Source of the DNA: Sorghum bicolor | Lineage: Eukaryota > Streptophyta > Magnoliopsida > Poales > Poaceae | DNA: 64,000 nucleotides | Direction of reading: 5' to 3' | NCBI RefSeq assembly: GCF_000003195.3 | Contig: NC_012876.2 | Location: 57,654,407 to 57,718,406, forward strand | Shown here: one piece after another, positions 42,638 to 54,474 of the stretch | Layout: every line of letters starts with the position of its first letter | Numbering within the stretch: the stretch's first letter is position 1 | Notes under the pieces: model-generated | What the model was told of the DNA's origin: nothing | The model's database searches: none | What the model saw: only the letters and a program-made list of their open reading frames with translations | Program-made: the position numbers and the translations under genes

Positions 42638-44380
42638 GATAGACATGGATACTCTATTATCTAGCTAGGTGTATAGAAAAATTATGTATCTAGAAAAGAT
42701 ATTTGACTTATAATCGGGAAGGGAGGGAGTATTTGTTTCTGGATATACGCGCTTAATTCAGCCCTTAGTGGTGCCAACTTTTTTTTTGTCACCATCGTAG
42801 CCTACTAGAGTAGTGCTTCAATTGGCATATGCAACCACCACAACCTGTGGTTAACAATGTACTGCTCCAACAACATCTATACAGATTAGATGTATAATGA
42901 TTCATATTTAGTGGTCAAAATTCGCCCATATACTACAAGTATAGTGGCCAAAATTTCAATTTTTGGTGCGGCATTTTTCCAGAAGTGTGTCAGAAAAACA
43001 GGGGTATTATTATTATATAACTAAATAGAAGGCATATAGAATGCTAAATTGTGTGAGCAATGGATGTACAATGTCACTATAGTTATTTTTTTCTTTTTGT
43101 TCATTGTATAAGCTGCTGGTTCACGTAAATGATCAAGACAAACGAAATTCTCGAAAGAAAAAAAAAACTCTGGACTCGGATTCATTCCCGGCAGGGCCAA
43201 CTCAAGCTTTCTTTTCTTTTCTTTTAATTTTACGAGGATTTTTTTAAGCTTCCGTGACCTTGTTGCCCACTATATATTGCTTTGCATGATTCAGTAACAT
43301 CAAGGATTAATCCTTGAGAGTTTTCTCTCACGGAAACGACCTTTCCGTTTTTCTTGAAAGAAAAATAGCGCGAGAAACTTTGTGATATTCCATTAATTTT
43401 CAGAAAAGACCTCGCAATAATCAATCAGACTCCTTTTTGCGTACTCCCGCATGAGTGGAGAACAGCTTACACCAAGACAAAAACGTCACCTTTGCTTCTA
43501 ACTAGGACCACACATAATATCATCTGTACAATTTCGTAATGAGCTAGTAATCATTATGTATCTATATTCCAGCTCATATATGTGTGTTCACTTGAGCTAA
43601 GCGGTCACTACTTTTCAGCCATGAAATAGTGTTTTCTTTTAAAATAAATTAACATCATCATCACTTTTTACTTTACTGTCTAAGAAATTTCATATCAGCT
43701 AGTGCTCCATCTCTATCTTAACTTCAATTGTGACTTGTTAAAGAAAAAATTTGAAACTTGTGCAAACTTTAAGAAACTTGTGCAAACTTTAATTAGGGGA
43801 TTGCATAGTTTGCAACCAAAATTTGCATGTCAAAGGTTTGTCGAGCAAATATTAGGCAAAAAAAAATTGCCAAAGCAGGTTTGACAAGCCAAATATGAGA
43901 GGTTAGCAAAGTTTGGTAGCAAACCAAATAACAATCGAAAGCATGACTTCCCAAATCTTTGGCTCGGCCATTTTTTAAAGAAGAGATCTGGTCACCAGAT
44001 ATATAATTGATTTCGACATATTTTTTTTCTCGAATACGCAAAAGATTTATGCATCATTGTATTGAGAAGATGAGTTTAAACAAATATATAATGCGCTTCT
44101 ATCGAGCGCCGAAGGAGATCGACCTAACACAGCCGAAGCTAGACCATCCTAACAAAAGACCTCATGTATCGATACTACATAAAAGCAGTTGTGTGGCCTA
44201 GAAGGTGGCATAGTGTCTTCGCGGCTGCCTGGATGGTGCCTTTTCAACGGCCGGGAAGAGCTCAAAGTGCCTCGGCGTCGGACGCAGTCAGGTTGTTTTC
44301 AAAGAGCTTGTTAAAGGCCTTCAGCTCCAAAGCAGATGGCACAGATGGATCCTTGGTGTAGTCTATACATTGTATGATTA
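42638..44380. other. Gene-free intergenic sequence
   Basis: AT-rich. GAAACTTGTGCAAACTTTAA is tandemly duplicated near 43,752-43,795. TTTCTTTTCTTTTCTTTTAA lies near 43,210. No coding region is supported. Confidence 0.35.
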
Positions 44381-44389
44381 ATACCTTTG

Positions 44390-45960
44390 AAAAGGTCCTA
44401 ATGGCTAGAGGAGGGTGAATATCCTAATAATATTTACTACAACAACACTAAAAGCACTTAATTAGTAATTAAGATAGCGAAGTGAATTTGGCACTAGCTC
44501 TACAAGGGTGATGCAAACCTCCAACCCAATCTAGTTTATATATTCTCTAAGGAAGCACACCAAGATTATGTCACTACTTATCCCTAGGTGATAAGCTAAA
44601 TAAGAGAGCTACACAACTAGCTATCAAAGTAATGCTAAGAAGGGTTAGGATTGGTATACCACCGCGTAGAGGAATGAGCCAACCAATCACAATAGAGAAA
44701 ACCAATGAATTCCAATCATCTTGGAATCAAATAGTGACACAATGATTTTTTTTTACTAAGGTTCACTTGCTTGTCGGCAAGCTAGTCCTTGTTGGGGTGC
44801 CGCACAACCAGCACAAGATGAGGATCACACAAGCCACAAGTAATCTACTAGAGTACCATTTGGCTCTCCACCAGAAAAAGCTCAAGAACCCCTACAATCA
44901 CCACGATCAGAGCCAGAGACGATCACCAAGTGCATCTAGATGCAATCTCTCAAGCAATGCACTTAGATGTTCTCCCAAACTCATAAAGAAGATCAAATAA
45001 TGATCCTAATGATTGGGGATGTGTTGGCTAGGTTTACAAGGTTACTATGTCAATGAAAAAGGCCAAGAGAGAGGGTGAGAGCACAAGCTGGCCAACCACT
45101 TTTTACAGCCCCCTCAAAAGAATAGAGTCGTTGGCTCTCTATTCTCGCAGAAAAAGAGGCAGAAAAAGAGGCCACCAGATGCTCCGGTGCGAACAACCAG
45201 ACGCAGACCCTAACGTGATGTCTGCCATGTGTCCTCTACCTTTGAACGTCGCGTGTTAGATCTCAATGCTTAAGTTCACACCCGACGCACCGACCGGACT
45301 CGGCACCTAGTGTCTAGCGTCTGATAGTTACTCAGAGAGGTTCCAAAATGCTCAAACTCACACCGGACACGTTCGTTGCATGCTGACCGGACGCACCCTA
45401 GCGTCCGGTGTAACACTGCTCGCACAGACTCTCGCTGTGTGATTGAACGCTGAACAGTGTTCAACCAGCGTCTGGTGAGCAATGTCCCTACATCCGGTGC
45501 TCAACTCTAGGTAAAACTCTCTGCGCACTGCAAGTCAGTACATACTGGACGCACGCCCAGCGTTCGGTTCTCACGTCTGTTGCTTCTGGTGTGTATTTAT
45601 TAATAAAAAACACTCCCGTGACTTCTCCGAAACTCACCTCCGGCACAATGAAAAATAGGCACTTCATTTTCACGAAAACGTCGAATCCCGCCGAGAGGAT
45701 CCCAAACCTCTCTCTACCTCTCAAACTCCACCTCCTTTACAAATGTGCCAACACCACCATGTGTAAACCATCATGTGCAAGTGTGTTAACATTTTCTCAA
45801 AGAAGTTAGCGCACTCGATCACTAGATCCTAATACATGTGCAAAGAGTTAGAGCATCTAGCGGCACTTTGACAACCATATTTCGATACGAGTTTCACACC
45901 TCTTAATAGCATGACTATCAATCTAAATCACTCACACCCTCTATGGTGTCTTGAGTGCAA
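44390..45960. mobile_element. Probable LTR-type repetitive sequence with GTCCGGT/CCGGACGC motifs
   Basis: It starts near AAGGTCCTAATGGCTAGAGG and carries many short echoes of CCGGACGC, GCGTCCGGTG and GCGTCTGGTG between 45,285 and 45,570. In grasses such sequence is usually part of large LTR retrotransposons. No exact ends or target duplication were found, so class and limits are tentative. Confidence 0.4.
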
Positions 45961-46378
45961 ACCCAAAAGCTCCTAACCAATTATACTTTTGCTTTGTGCT
46001 TTTTGTTTTTCTCGTTTCGTTTTTGGGTCAAAATCCAAATTTGAGTTCAGAAAGGTCATCTCGAAAATTATCCAAAGTTTACCCGCCTTCTCTTTTTGCA
46101 CTCTCATATTTCTTTTCATGCACACTAGTCCCAGCAGGCCAAAGAGAATCTTCTTCTATTCGCTCATGTGGAAGCAGTGCCAAAAGGTCTTTTGTGGCTA
46201 TCAAGCAGTTTTAAATATCCATCACTCCTCTCCCCTTCACTACTCCCCCTCCCTCTCACCCTCATCCCTCTTCTTTAATTTCCCTCTCCTCCCCTGCGCG
46301 CCTAGCTATAGACAGCTCCGGCAGTCCTCACCACCTCAGGTGGGGGCGAGGAGGTGATCCCCCACCCTCCTCACCGCC

Positions 46379-47103
46379 ATGCTGCCAAGAAGGCAGAGCA
46401 TCTTTCACCTCGGGGAGGAGGGTGGCGCCTCCGCCGTGCACCACCGCGTCAACGTCGTCGGCGCGTCGTCGTCGTCCATGGCCATGGGCGGCCGGCGCGC
46501 GCGCGAGCGCGAGCGTGAGCGCCTCGTCGTGGGGCTCCAGATCCTGGTGCACCACCACCACCACCACCACGGCCGGCACGCCCACGCGCACGCGGCGAAC
46601 GTAGTCCTGAAGCAGATGGTGAGGCCGCGCGCCGTCGCCGTCGCCACCGCTGGGTCGCGCCACGGCCACGGCGGCCACGCCTTCTCCTGCAGCTTCCTCA
46701 AGGCCTGCTTCCTCTGCAAGCGGGAGCTCAGCCCTGACAAGGACGTGTATATGTATAGGTATATATACATATATACATATATATTTATCAAATCAACGGC
46801 CCTGCACATAGTAGACGTACACGCGACGTGCCGCCGGCGCCGGCCTGCGTCGTCGCTGATGAGTTAATTCGCTGACGCATGCGTGTATGTGTCTGCTGTG
46901 CGTGCAGAGGCGACCAGGGGTTCTGCAGCGAGGAGTGCCGGTGGCAGCAGATCCTGGTGGACGAGCGGGAGGCGGCGACGGCGACGAGCAAGCAGGAGCT
47001 GCAGCGGCGAGGGCAGGCGGCGGGGCAGGCCCGCCACTACAGCCCCCACCCCACGCCCATCCGGGGCAGGCCGCCGCCGAGGAAGACACTTGCCGTAGCC
47101 TAG
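46379..47103 (+). CDS. FLZ-domain (FCS-like zinc finger, DUF581) protein, two exons
   Basis: Exon 1 is 46,379-46,758 and exon 2 is 46,908-47,103, joined GT-AG in the middle of an Arg codon; product 191 residues. The FLZ domain lies at about residues 104-148: FLKACFLCKRELSPDKDVYM, then GDQGFCSEECRWQQI after the junction. Its four cysteines are 110, 113, 133 and 137. An intron splitting the domain just before the FCS motif is normal for this family. FLZ proteins are plant-specific adaptors that bind the SnRK1 kinase and take part in sugar, hormone and stress signalling. The N-terminal half is arginine-rich and has seven consecutive His (HHHHHHHGRHAHAHAA, about residues 59-74), which is unusual. 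The first in-frame ATG (MLPRRQSIFHLGEE) was chosen. The 149-bp intron contains a TATATACA repeat. Confidence 0.93.
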
Positions 47104-47318
47104 CTAGAGGTCCTTCCAGTCGCCTAATAAACCGATAGCGCTGAGAAGGACGAAACAAGTCTGATGGTGGATGACAAGAACAGCACTACTACTGCTGCTA
47201 CTAGCTAGTACGGTCTACTACTGGAGTGAAGTGTGGTTAAAAATCCACTCTTCTAATCACCGAGAGGATGAGCACTACTAGAGGCGTCACCATCAACCAA
47301 TAACCAATGAAGCTGCAA

Positions 47319-47320
<2 letters not shown>

Positions 47321-47367
<47 letters not shown>
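47321..47367. repeat. AT dinucleotide tract downstream of the FLZ gene
   Basis: About 47 bp of TA repeats some 220 bp after the stop codon, possibly in the 3' UTR. Confidence 0.95.
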
Positions 47368-47368
<1 letters not shown>

Positions 47369-49182
47369 TGTATCATAAATATATAGTGATGTGTGATGCA
47401 TGCTGTAGTTGTGGTTATATATACTTATTATATCATATATAGTGATGCATGAGCTGAGAGGTGGGGTTGGAAATAAAAAGGGACTTAGCTACCAGCAGAG
47501 AGAGAAGTTGATTGGGTGTTTTTTCTAAAGCTTTTTTTGCATGTTGCAATCTTGAAGCTAAAGCTGTACTGTAGCATGCTCTTGTTACAAAATTACATCC
47601 AGTTGATTTTTCAGTAAAGCATGGGAAAGAAAGTGGAGGCATGCAGGAACAATCCAGAAGAGTATATATATCTTGTTTCCTTGGTGCGTGTCTCTCAGAT
47701 TCGTTAGGTTTAAGTTGTGTCCAACGTTAACGCGTGAGGCGTGTGACCGGCCGGAATTGATTCCGGTCACTTGCTAAGTGGCAGCTAAAGAGGATGCCCT
47801 CTGTTTAATTCCATCGATACCTATAGCAAGCAAAAGGAATTTAGGAACTGGACGGGACAATAATTGCCGTATTGCATCTCCAACTTTTTGCCTGGGAATT
47901 CAGCAGGAGGCTACGTGTTTCACGAACCAAAGAAAAAAGGTCCGGAATCAGAATCAGCCCTTTTCGTTGGATGTGGGCCCACCTAACCTGATTTTAGTCT
48001 AATTTTTATCATAGTCTAATTTTTCTCCACTTTTTCTATACTTCAGGTGCATGAATTTTAAGGTAATTTCTGGCAACCCTCTTGTACCACCACCTAGTAC
48101 AAGTAATTTATTACTTCTATGATTTGTTATTTGTCTTTGTGTTACAACATATTAATTTTTTTTCCTTGTCTTCCTATAAAAATAAATCAAATTGTTAATT
48201 GTCTTTGTACCAATACAAATTAGATTTTGTCGAGTTTGTGGTTTTGTCTAACGTGTTTTTTATCCTGGTACCAAAAGTTGGAGATTGCGCCTATAGAAAT
48301 TACAGTAAACAAAATCTGAAAATTTAATATAAAACATATGCAATAAATGTCGCTTGAAAGGAAACTAAAACTCAGACACCTGAATTTTAGCAAATCCTAT
48401 TTTTCTCTTCAAACTCTATCTAAAACCAAATATCTTGACCTCTCAACTCTCAAAAACTATTTAAATTGCCTCTTTACACCGAGTAGAGGTGGTTTTCAAG
48501 ACACGGGTTCATTCTTTTTAGATAAAGAAGCTCCAATAAATACCTGATAAGTTTTTGAAATCATGAAAAAAGTCTTTAAGCTTCTAAAATTTTTTGGGAC
48601 AAATCCTAGAAATAGATTGGAACGACAAACGCAAATATAATATCTAGGGATCGGAAAGTATCTCTAAATGCTTCCAAAAATTATATTTACCACTAGGAAG
48701 AAGTGATAAATACTAGAAAAATCTAGAAAACTTCCCAAACATTTATAATCAATGTCTAAACACATTCTGAAAACTTCCCATAAAGAGTATGAGATGCAAC
48801 CATATGAATGCAAGCCTTAAATGAGTGTCGCATCCTTGCTACTTTCACCTTTTTTTGTTGTTGTGTAAAGGTTTTAAAATGCATTATACATTAATTAGAT
48901 TTTTAGGGAATTTTCTAAAACAAATTTTAATTTTCAAAAGCTTCTAGAAATATTTTCATGAACTCTAAATATTTTGTTTCAGTTTTTTGTCCCAATATAG
49001 CTCTAGGATTTTTCTTACAATTTTATAATCTTGAAGACATTTTTGTGGTTTTATTAATAACTTATTTGGTATTTACCAAATTTTTATAACTATAAAAACA
49101 TGATAAAACAGCCTTGTGAACCGATAACCCAACTCAGATAATTTAAATGGTTTTGATAGTTGAGAGGTAAGACTTCTGAGTT
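47368..49182. other. Gene-free intergenic sequence
   Basis: AT-rich, especially 48,000-49,130. No coding sequence, terminal repeat or RNA gene seen. Confidence 0.4.
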
Positions 49183-49398
49183 TCCGAAAGTTTTTAAGAT
49201 TCTCGTCACATCAAATCTTTGAACGTATGCATAGAGCATTAAATATAGACAAAAACAAAAACTAATTACACAGTTTGTCTATAATTTGTGAGACGAATCT
49301 TTTGAGCCTAGTTAGTCCGTGATTGGACAATAATTTTCAAATACAAATGAAAGTGCTACATAGCCAAAGTCAAAAATTTTCGTGAATTAAACAAGGCC
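49183..49398. mobile_element. MITE of the GGCCTTGTTTAGTT family, left end decayed
   Basis: Core TCGTCACATCAAATCTTTGA, GAGACGAATCTTTTGAGCCT and GTGATTGGACAATAATTTTC, right end GAATTAAACAAGGCC at 49,398. The left terminus is not recognisable. Confidence 0.75.
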
Positions 49399-50206
49399 TA
49401 AGTGGTTGTTTGGATCTCTAAAATATAAATGTGTTTTAGCTAAATGAGATTTAAAGAGGTTTTTAGATAAACCAGTTTTGAGTTGGTTAGTTAGTCGTGA
49501 GTCTAATTAAAAATGTGTTTGGATGGTTCCTGCTACAAACGAACGCGAGTATTATGTTTGGTTTGACCGTATTTTCTGGCGTTGGGTGCTTCAGCCTCAG
49601 CTCGGCAAGATCATGGATTCCTGGTTATCAGAAAAACAGTTTTACTAAAAACGATGCGGAGCCGTTTTTATTAATACACATTTTTTGATTTCCGTGGAAA
49701 ATGAATTCATCTTATACGAGAGTTGTTAGAAGATCCAAGCACAGATTTACAGATAGTAGTTACAGTAAAGCTAGCTGTAGGGAAACAAATCATCAAGAAA
49801 CGTCAAAATCCAAATACCTCTGAAATTGGCTTAAGCTTATCTACCAAATTTACCAATCATTTAGCACTATTTTTTTATAATAAATCAGCGAATAATCATC
49901 ATGACTTTTTAGCCGAACAAAGAGGACCCATGATAACCCATAAAGTCTATGAGTGAGGAACTGTGAAAGGCCCATGGGCTGGAACTTGGCCAACACGTCT
50001 GTCTGTTTCCATCCATCATCATCAACGAACGAACTCCCTAACCCACTCCAAGAAGTATTACGCGCCGCCGACTCGCTCTCCCATAAGCCATAAACGCCGC
50101 GCCTCACATGCAAACACAGCAACCACCAAAACCCTAGCAAGCTCGTGCAATCATCTCCCATTGACCGTTGCAATAAGCTTTCCCTAGCTATTAGCCCCGA
50201 GCAACG
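49399..50206. other. Upstream region of the LEA_3 gene
   Basis: No other gene. The last 150 bp before the start codon are C-rich and likely include the 5' UTR. No clear TATA box. Confidence 0.35.
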
Positions 50207-50515
50207 ATGATGATGGCAGCGCGCGCTCTTTTGTTGTCATCCCGTCTCGCCGGCCTTTACGAGCAGGAGGCGGTGAACTGCGGCGGCCGCCGGGCGTTCA
50301 GCGCCGCGGCGACGGCGGTGGCGCGGAAAGAGCCTGTCGAAGCGGCCGGCAAAGCGAGGCCGGCGGCAGCGGCGGATAAGGCGGCGGCAAAGATGGAGGA
50401 GGAGTCCTTCTGGATGAGGGACCCCAAGACGGGCTACTGGATGCCGGAGAAGCACCTGTACGACGTCGACGCAGCCGACCTCCGGGCGCGGCTGCTCTTC
50501 TCCAAGAAAGATTAA
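50207..50515 (+). CDS. LEA_3 family (SAG21/LEA5-like) small protein, probably mitochondrial
   Basis: A one-exon gene of 102 residues. The start is one of three consecutive Met codons (MMMAARALLLSSRLAG). The N-terminus is rich in Arg, Ser and Leu with no acidic residue before position 19, and RRAFSAA at 28-34 looks like a mitochondrial presequence cleavage region. The C-terminal part carries the family signature: FWMRDPKTGYWMPEKHLYD near residues 68-86, then DAADLRARLL. The middle (about 35-65) is Ala/Lys-rich and low in complexity. LEA_3 proteins are small stress- and senescence-induced proteins, several shown to enter mitochondria or chloroplasts; they have no enzymatic role. The length matches the family. 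Confidence 0.87.
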   Translation: MMMAARALLLSSRLAGLYEQEAVNCGGRRAFSAAATAVARKEPVEAAGKARPAAAADKAAAKMEEESFWMRDPKTGYWMPEKHLYDVDAADLRARLLFSKKD

Positions 50516-50579
50516 TTCATTAGTTGACGAAAGAGTCCCCGGGATGATCCCACAGAGTTTAGAGTTGAGACGACAGATT

Positions 50580-50775
50580 TGAGATGCAAAAACTTTTAAA
50601 ATTTTAACATTGTAGCACTTTTATTTGTATTTAGTAAACAATGTCCAATAATAGACTATATAGACAAACTGTACAATTAATTATTTTTTATCTATATTTA
50701 ATATTTCATGCATATGTCGCAAGATTCAATGTGACAGTAAACTTTTGGAATTTTGAAAGGATCCAAACAGGCCCC
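50580..50775. mobile_element. MITE of the GGCCTTGTTTAGTT family, diverged
   Basis: Core TGTAGCACTTTTATTTGTAT, ATCTATATTTAATATTTCAT and TCGCAAGATTCAATGTGACA, right end GATCCAAACAGGCCCC. It begins about 65 bp after the LEA_3 stop codon and so probably lies in its 3' UTR. Confidence 0.7.
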
Positions 50776-51217
50776 TTCCTTTCAATGCATCATGCCATGC
50801 ATGCACGATCAGTATACAGTATGGTTTTGTTGGTCGATCTTGTAGCCTGTTCGTTGTACGCGCGCGATCGAGTTGACGTGCAAAACTGCAAAAGAGATTC
50901 GCTACCAGTACATGTGCATTGCTTATGGATTTTGTGTAGGCTGTGTGACGAACCGAGCGTCTGCATTGGATCTTCAACATTAAGTGGTTTTTGGATGTCT
51001 AAAATTTTAAACCTGTTTTACCTAACAACATGGTTTTAGGAGAACAGTTTTGATTGGTTGGTTATTAGGTAGCGCGAGTTCTATTAAAAATGTGCTTGGG
51101 TGTTTTTACTTAAATTGGTTTCCAGCCAAAAGCGGGCCAAACATATTTTTAGTAAAACTCATGCTAACGAACCAATTCAAAACTAGTTTTCCTAAAATCT
51201 TGTTTAAAACTCATTTA

Positions 51218-51516
51218 GGGTGTGTTTAATTCCCTATGGAATGCAAAATATAAAATACCAAGTACTTTGAAATGATGAAATGCAAAATACTAAATTTTTC
51301 ATGGGTGTTTTTAGTTTCATCCAAAATACCAAAATTTTCAGGGTCCAAAATACATAAAGTTGCTCCTTTGGGTTTTTTTGGCTCTTGAAGCCAAAATCCA
51401 GAATGCAAAATGACAACCATTTTGCTAAAAAAAAAAGATGGTGTTCAGTTCTATTCTATAAAATGGTGAGCCAAAAACCCAAAAAAATTTGGTCCAAACA
51501 GGGAATAAACAGACCC
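51218..51516. mobile_element. Tourist-like MITE, TTA target duplication
   Basis: Left end GGGTGTGTTTAATTCCC and right end GGGAATAAACAGACCC are inverted. TTA flanks both sides (51,215-51,217 and 51,517-51,519). The interior has repeated ATGCAAAATA motifs. A TTA duplication and GGG start fit the PIF/Harbinger superfamily. Confidence 0.88.
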
Positions 51517-51807
51517 TTAGCAAAAACAGGTTTAAATTTTAGTAATCCAAGTTTTGAAGATTCTAGTTACTAAAAGTGTAGTGTAGTCAATACAACTTGT
51601 AGTTGCTTAACACAAGTTCTAAAGATTATGGGTGCTAAACAATGTTTTTGAGGCGCCACGTCGGACGCTTAGGCGACGCTATATACATATTATAAGGCGT
51701 TGTAATATAGGATTTTATATACTACTGCAGCGCATACATACCTCGCTTGCCATGTTGTTGGCTACTATCTATAACTCTTATAAAGCTAAACCCCACTAGA
51801 TGAATTC

Positions 51808-51895
51808 TCTCTTCATGCAAGGTGTCCACATCATTCCCACTAAATATTCTATCTCTTCATGCAAGGTGTCCACATCGTTCTCCACTAAGTCCATG
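51808..51895. repeat. Short tandem duplication inside the hAT-like element
   Basis: CTCTTCATGCAAGGTGTCC followed by ACATC occurs at about 51,810 and 51,855. The surroundings (TCTATAACTCTTATAAAGC near 51,767; CTCGCGGGGAATTCGCGTAG near 52,192) recall the ends of a small nested Helitron, but the CTAG end is not clean. Confidence 0.5.
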
Positions 51896-52679
51896 TCATC
51901 TCATATTAATTACAAAAAATGACCATGTCATCTATATCATGTAAAATACTTCAAATCTTTAATCTATTAACATATAAGTCATGTACATACACTATTTGCT
52001 TCATCACCAATTAATTCCTCTATAATGTAACCAAATATTAGTTTTTGTTATATTAGCTTAGCAATTTTTTACTAGATCTAATATAATAAAATACATGCAA
52101 GTCAAATTTATATGACATACATAATAGACTAAATACCATATAGTAATGCTATGTATATAATGATTTATTTTAAAAAAAAATCCCTCACCAACTCGCGGGG
52201 AATTCGCGTAGTATAAAAGAAAGCAAGGGCATTACCAATAAGTATCATACTAATTGTTGTGAAATAACGTCTAGTCCCAATAGGCATCCATTCATTAATG
52301 ATCTCATCCGTCCGTATGGATCCGTATGACGTCCGTAGGAGTAGTTAGGATTAGTGTTAGAGATTAGCGGTTAATCATGTCACCAAAAGGCATGTCCTTC
52401 GGTGAGCAGTTATGTCTCTTGGAGACATCCCTTTACATCTATATAGATCAATGAAATACAACAGTAATTCCAAAAAAAATCATTGTTCATTTACATTCAC
52501 TTTCATCACTAATCAAAGCAAGAGCCTTATGATTTTTGTTTTGTAAGTAAAGTAGTAAATAGTAAACTAAAGAAAGTATCCCACTATGAAAGAGGCAGAC
52601 ATTATACTAATCAAAGAAAGATCCTTATGCTCTGTGACAACCCATAAAATATAAAAAGTAGATATCAACAGTTCATCTT

Positions 52680-52880
52680 ATAATATTCAGAGCAGAGTAT
52701 GTACAAACACACACCATGAGAAAAAGCAGAGCAGAGTGCAAAATAAATATTCAGAGCAATGAAGGAGGCAGGGATAGGCATGCAACATGAACATACAATA
52801 TTCAGAGCACGAGACATACAATTTTCATATCAAAAGCAAAGCACGAGGCATACTATATTCAGAGCAAAAACAGAGCACAA
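52680..52880. repeat. Interspersed TATTCAGAGCA repeats
   Basis: ATATTCAGAGCA-type sequence recurs at about 52,682, 52,746, 52,798 and 52,853, with repeated GAGCAGA and CGAG-GCATAC segments between. Derived from a diverged tandem array. Confidence 0.7.
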
Positions 52881-53622
52881 AGAGCAGATAAACACTACAA
52901 GAGTACATGCCTGCGAGTTAGCCTATGGAAGATCAGAGACAGAGAGGAGGCAGGGGACATACTAGGCAGAGGCGCAGAAGCGAGACGGGCGAGCAACTGT
53001 GGACGGGCGGACGGCCAATGGAGGCAGAGACTCGAGGCGGACAAGCAGGTGCAGACTTTGAAGACTCGAGGCGGACGAGCAGACTGGAGGCCTGCGGACT
53101 TTGAAGTCTCAAGGTGGACGAGCAGACCAGAGGCCAAGCAGAGATGCAGGGCTAGCTCTGGCTCCGCGGCAGGGGTAACCAACCGGTGGACGAGCAGAGG
53201 AGCAGCGAAGCGGACACCTACCGACTGCCGCCTTCTCTCTTCCAGCTGGCCCTCTCTCTTCCTCTCCCCTCGCCCTCACTCGCGACCGTGGTAAAGGCCT
53301 CGCGCGGTAAATTTCCCGCGCGAAGGGCCTATCTACTTGTCGTGCCATCGCAGTTCCCGTGCCCTCAATTTTTGTCACGAACGTGCAGTAGATTTCCCGT
53401 GCGGCCATAGTCTTTTGGCGCCCTTCCCTGCGAACTGGCATCCGGCGTCCATTACGGGCTGGAGGCGTCCACCCGATGCCAATCTACTCCTTGTCGACGC
53501 CTAACTCGATTAGGCGGACGCCATACCAGTGCAGGTCATGGTGCCCCTGACGCCCAAGCCCTCTACAACGCCTTGTCACCTAGGCGACGACTAGGGAAAG
53601 CCTCAAAAACAATGGTGCTAAG

Positions 53623-54474
53623 TGTATTTTGAAAGCATCAGGATTTAGGATTTATGTAAGACAAATCTAAAAACCACTTATGACATGCTCATCTAGCCTC
53701 ACATGTAAGACCATGTCATCGTACAGTCAAGATGACACACGAATGGTTTAGTATAATTTATGATGGTTTGTACTCCACGTAATATAATTAGCAAGTTTAG
53801 AGTGCCAAAAATAAATTTTGATGAATGGTTTAGTATAAATTTTTATGATTTAGACTGCACGTAATATAGTTAGCAAATTTCTGGTGCCAGAAATACATTT
53901 CGGAAGTATCCAAGATCTATAAAAAAATAGTAGACAAGTTCAAGGACCACAATTAAATTTACTCAAAAGAATTATACCATAGCAAAACACATCTCTTTTG
54001 AGGTTATTACAGACAAATTGTTTTCTGCAACACAGGAATTTGTTAGCGCGCCTAGATTCAGGTTCCTTTAGAACGCAGGGATTTTATAGGAATCCTACAA
54101 GGAGCACCTAGATTAGGTACCTTTGGAACACAAGAATTTTATAGAAATTATACAAACCGTACAGGAATCAGGTCATTTTAAACAAAAAGCACAAGAAATA
54201 GGGAGGAAATCCTGCATTCCAATTTCCAAAGGGGGGGCCTTCAACTGTTGCAGGAACACATACAAGTAATCAAATAACAAGATTTGGACATGAGTTGCCG
54301 GTGTATCAACTTTAAAACTTCTGGATCATATTCAATAATACAGGTCAACACTACAATCTGCACATCCATAGCCACTATTCTCTACCCACACCATCACCCC
54401 TAAGAATTGGGGGGTAACAGGTGAAAAATAACATAAGCTAATTGACATATTTCATGGTGCAGATGCTGTATATT
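53623..54474. other. Gene-free sequence downstream of the ARID4-like gene
   Basis: A near-repeat ATGGTTTAGTATAA-TTTATGAT occurs at about 53,743 and 53,825. GGTTCCTTTAGAACGCAGGG-like sequence with internal repeats (GATTTTATAGGAAT, GAATTTTATAGAAAT) at 54,060-54,230 resembles a MITE remnant. No gene. Confidence 0.35.

Larger units (their letters stand above)
51640..53614. mobile_element. Non-autonomous hAT-like element of 1,975 bp
   Basis: Terminal inverted repeats CAATGTTTTTGAGGC (left) and GCCTCAAAAACAATG (right) differ at one position. Flanks are GTGCTAAA (51,632-51,639) and GTGCTAAG (53,615-53,622), an 8-bp duplication with one mismatch, as expected for hAT. GGCG-type subterminal motifs (TTAGGCGACG, CTAGGCGACGA) occur at both ends. 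No transposase frame is present. A GC-rich block at 52,960-53,470 is unlike the AT-rich remainder and may be captured DNA. Confidence 0.75.

Noticed and set aside
46405..46809. Overlapping ORFs on both strands of the FLZ first exon
   Set aside because: Shadows of a GC-rich exon; only the FLZ frame continues across a splice junction into conserved residues.
51767..52212. Small nested Helitron inside the hAT-like element
   Set aside because: The 5' start (TCTATAACTCTTATAAAGC) and GC hairpin look suggestive, but the terminal CTAG is altered and the hairpin is imperfect, so it is not called.
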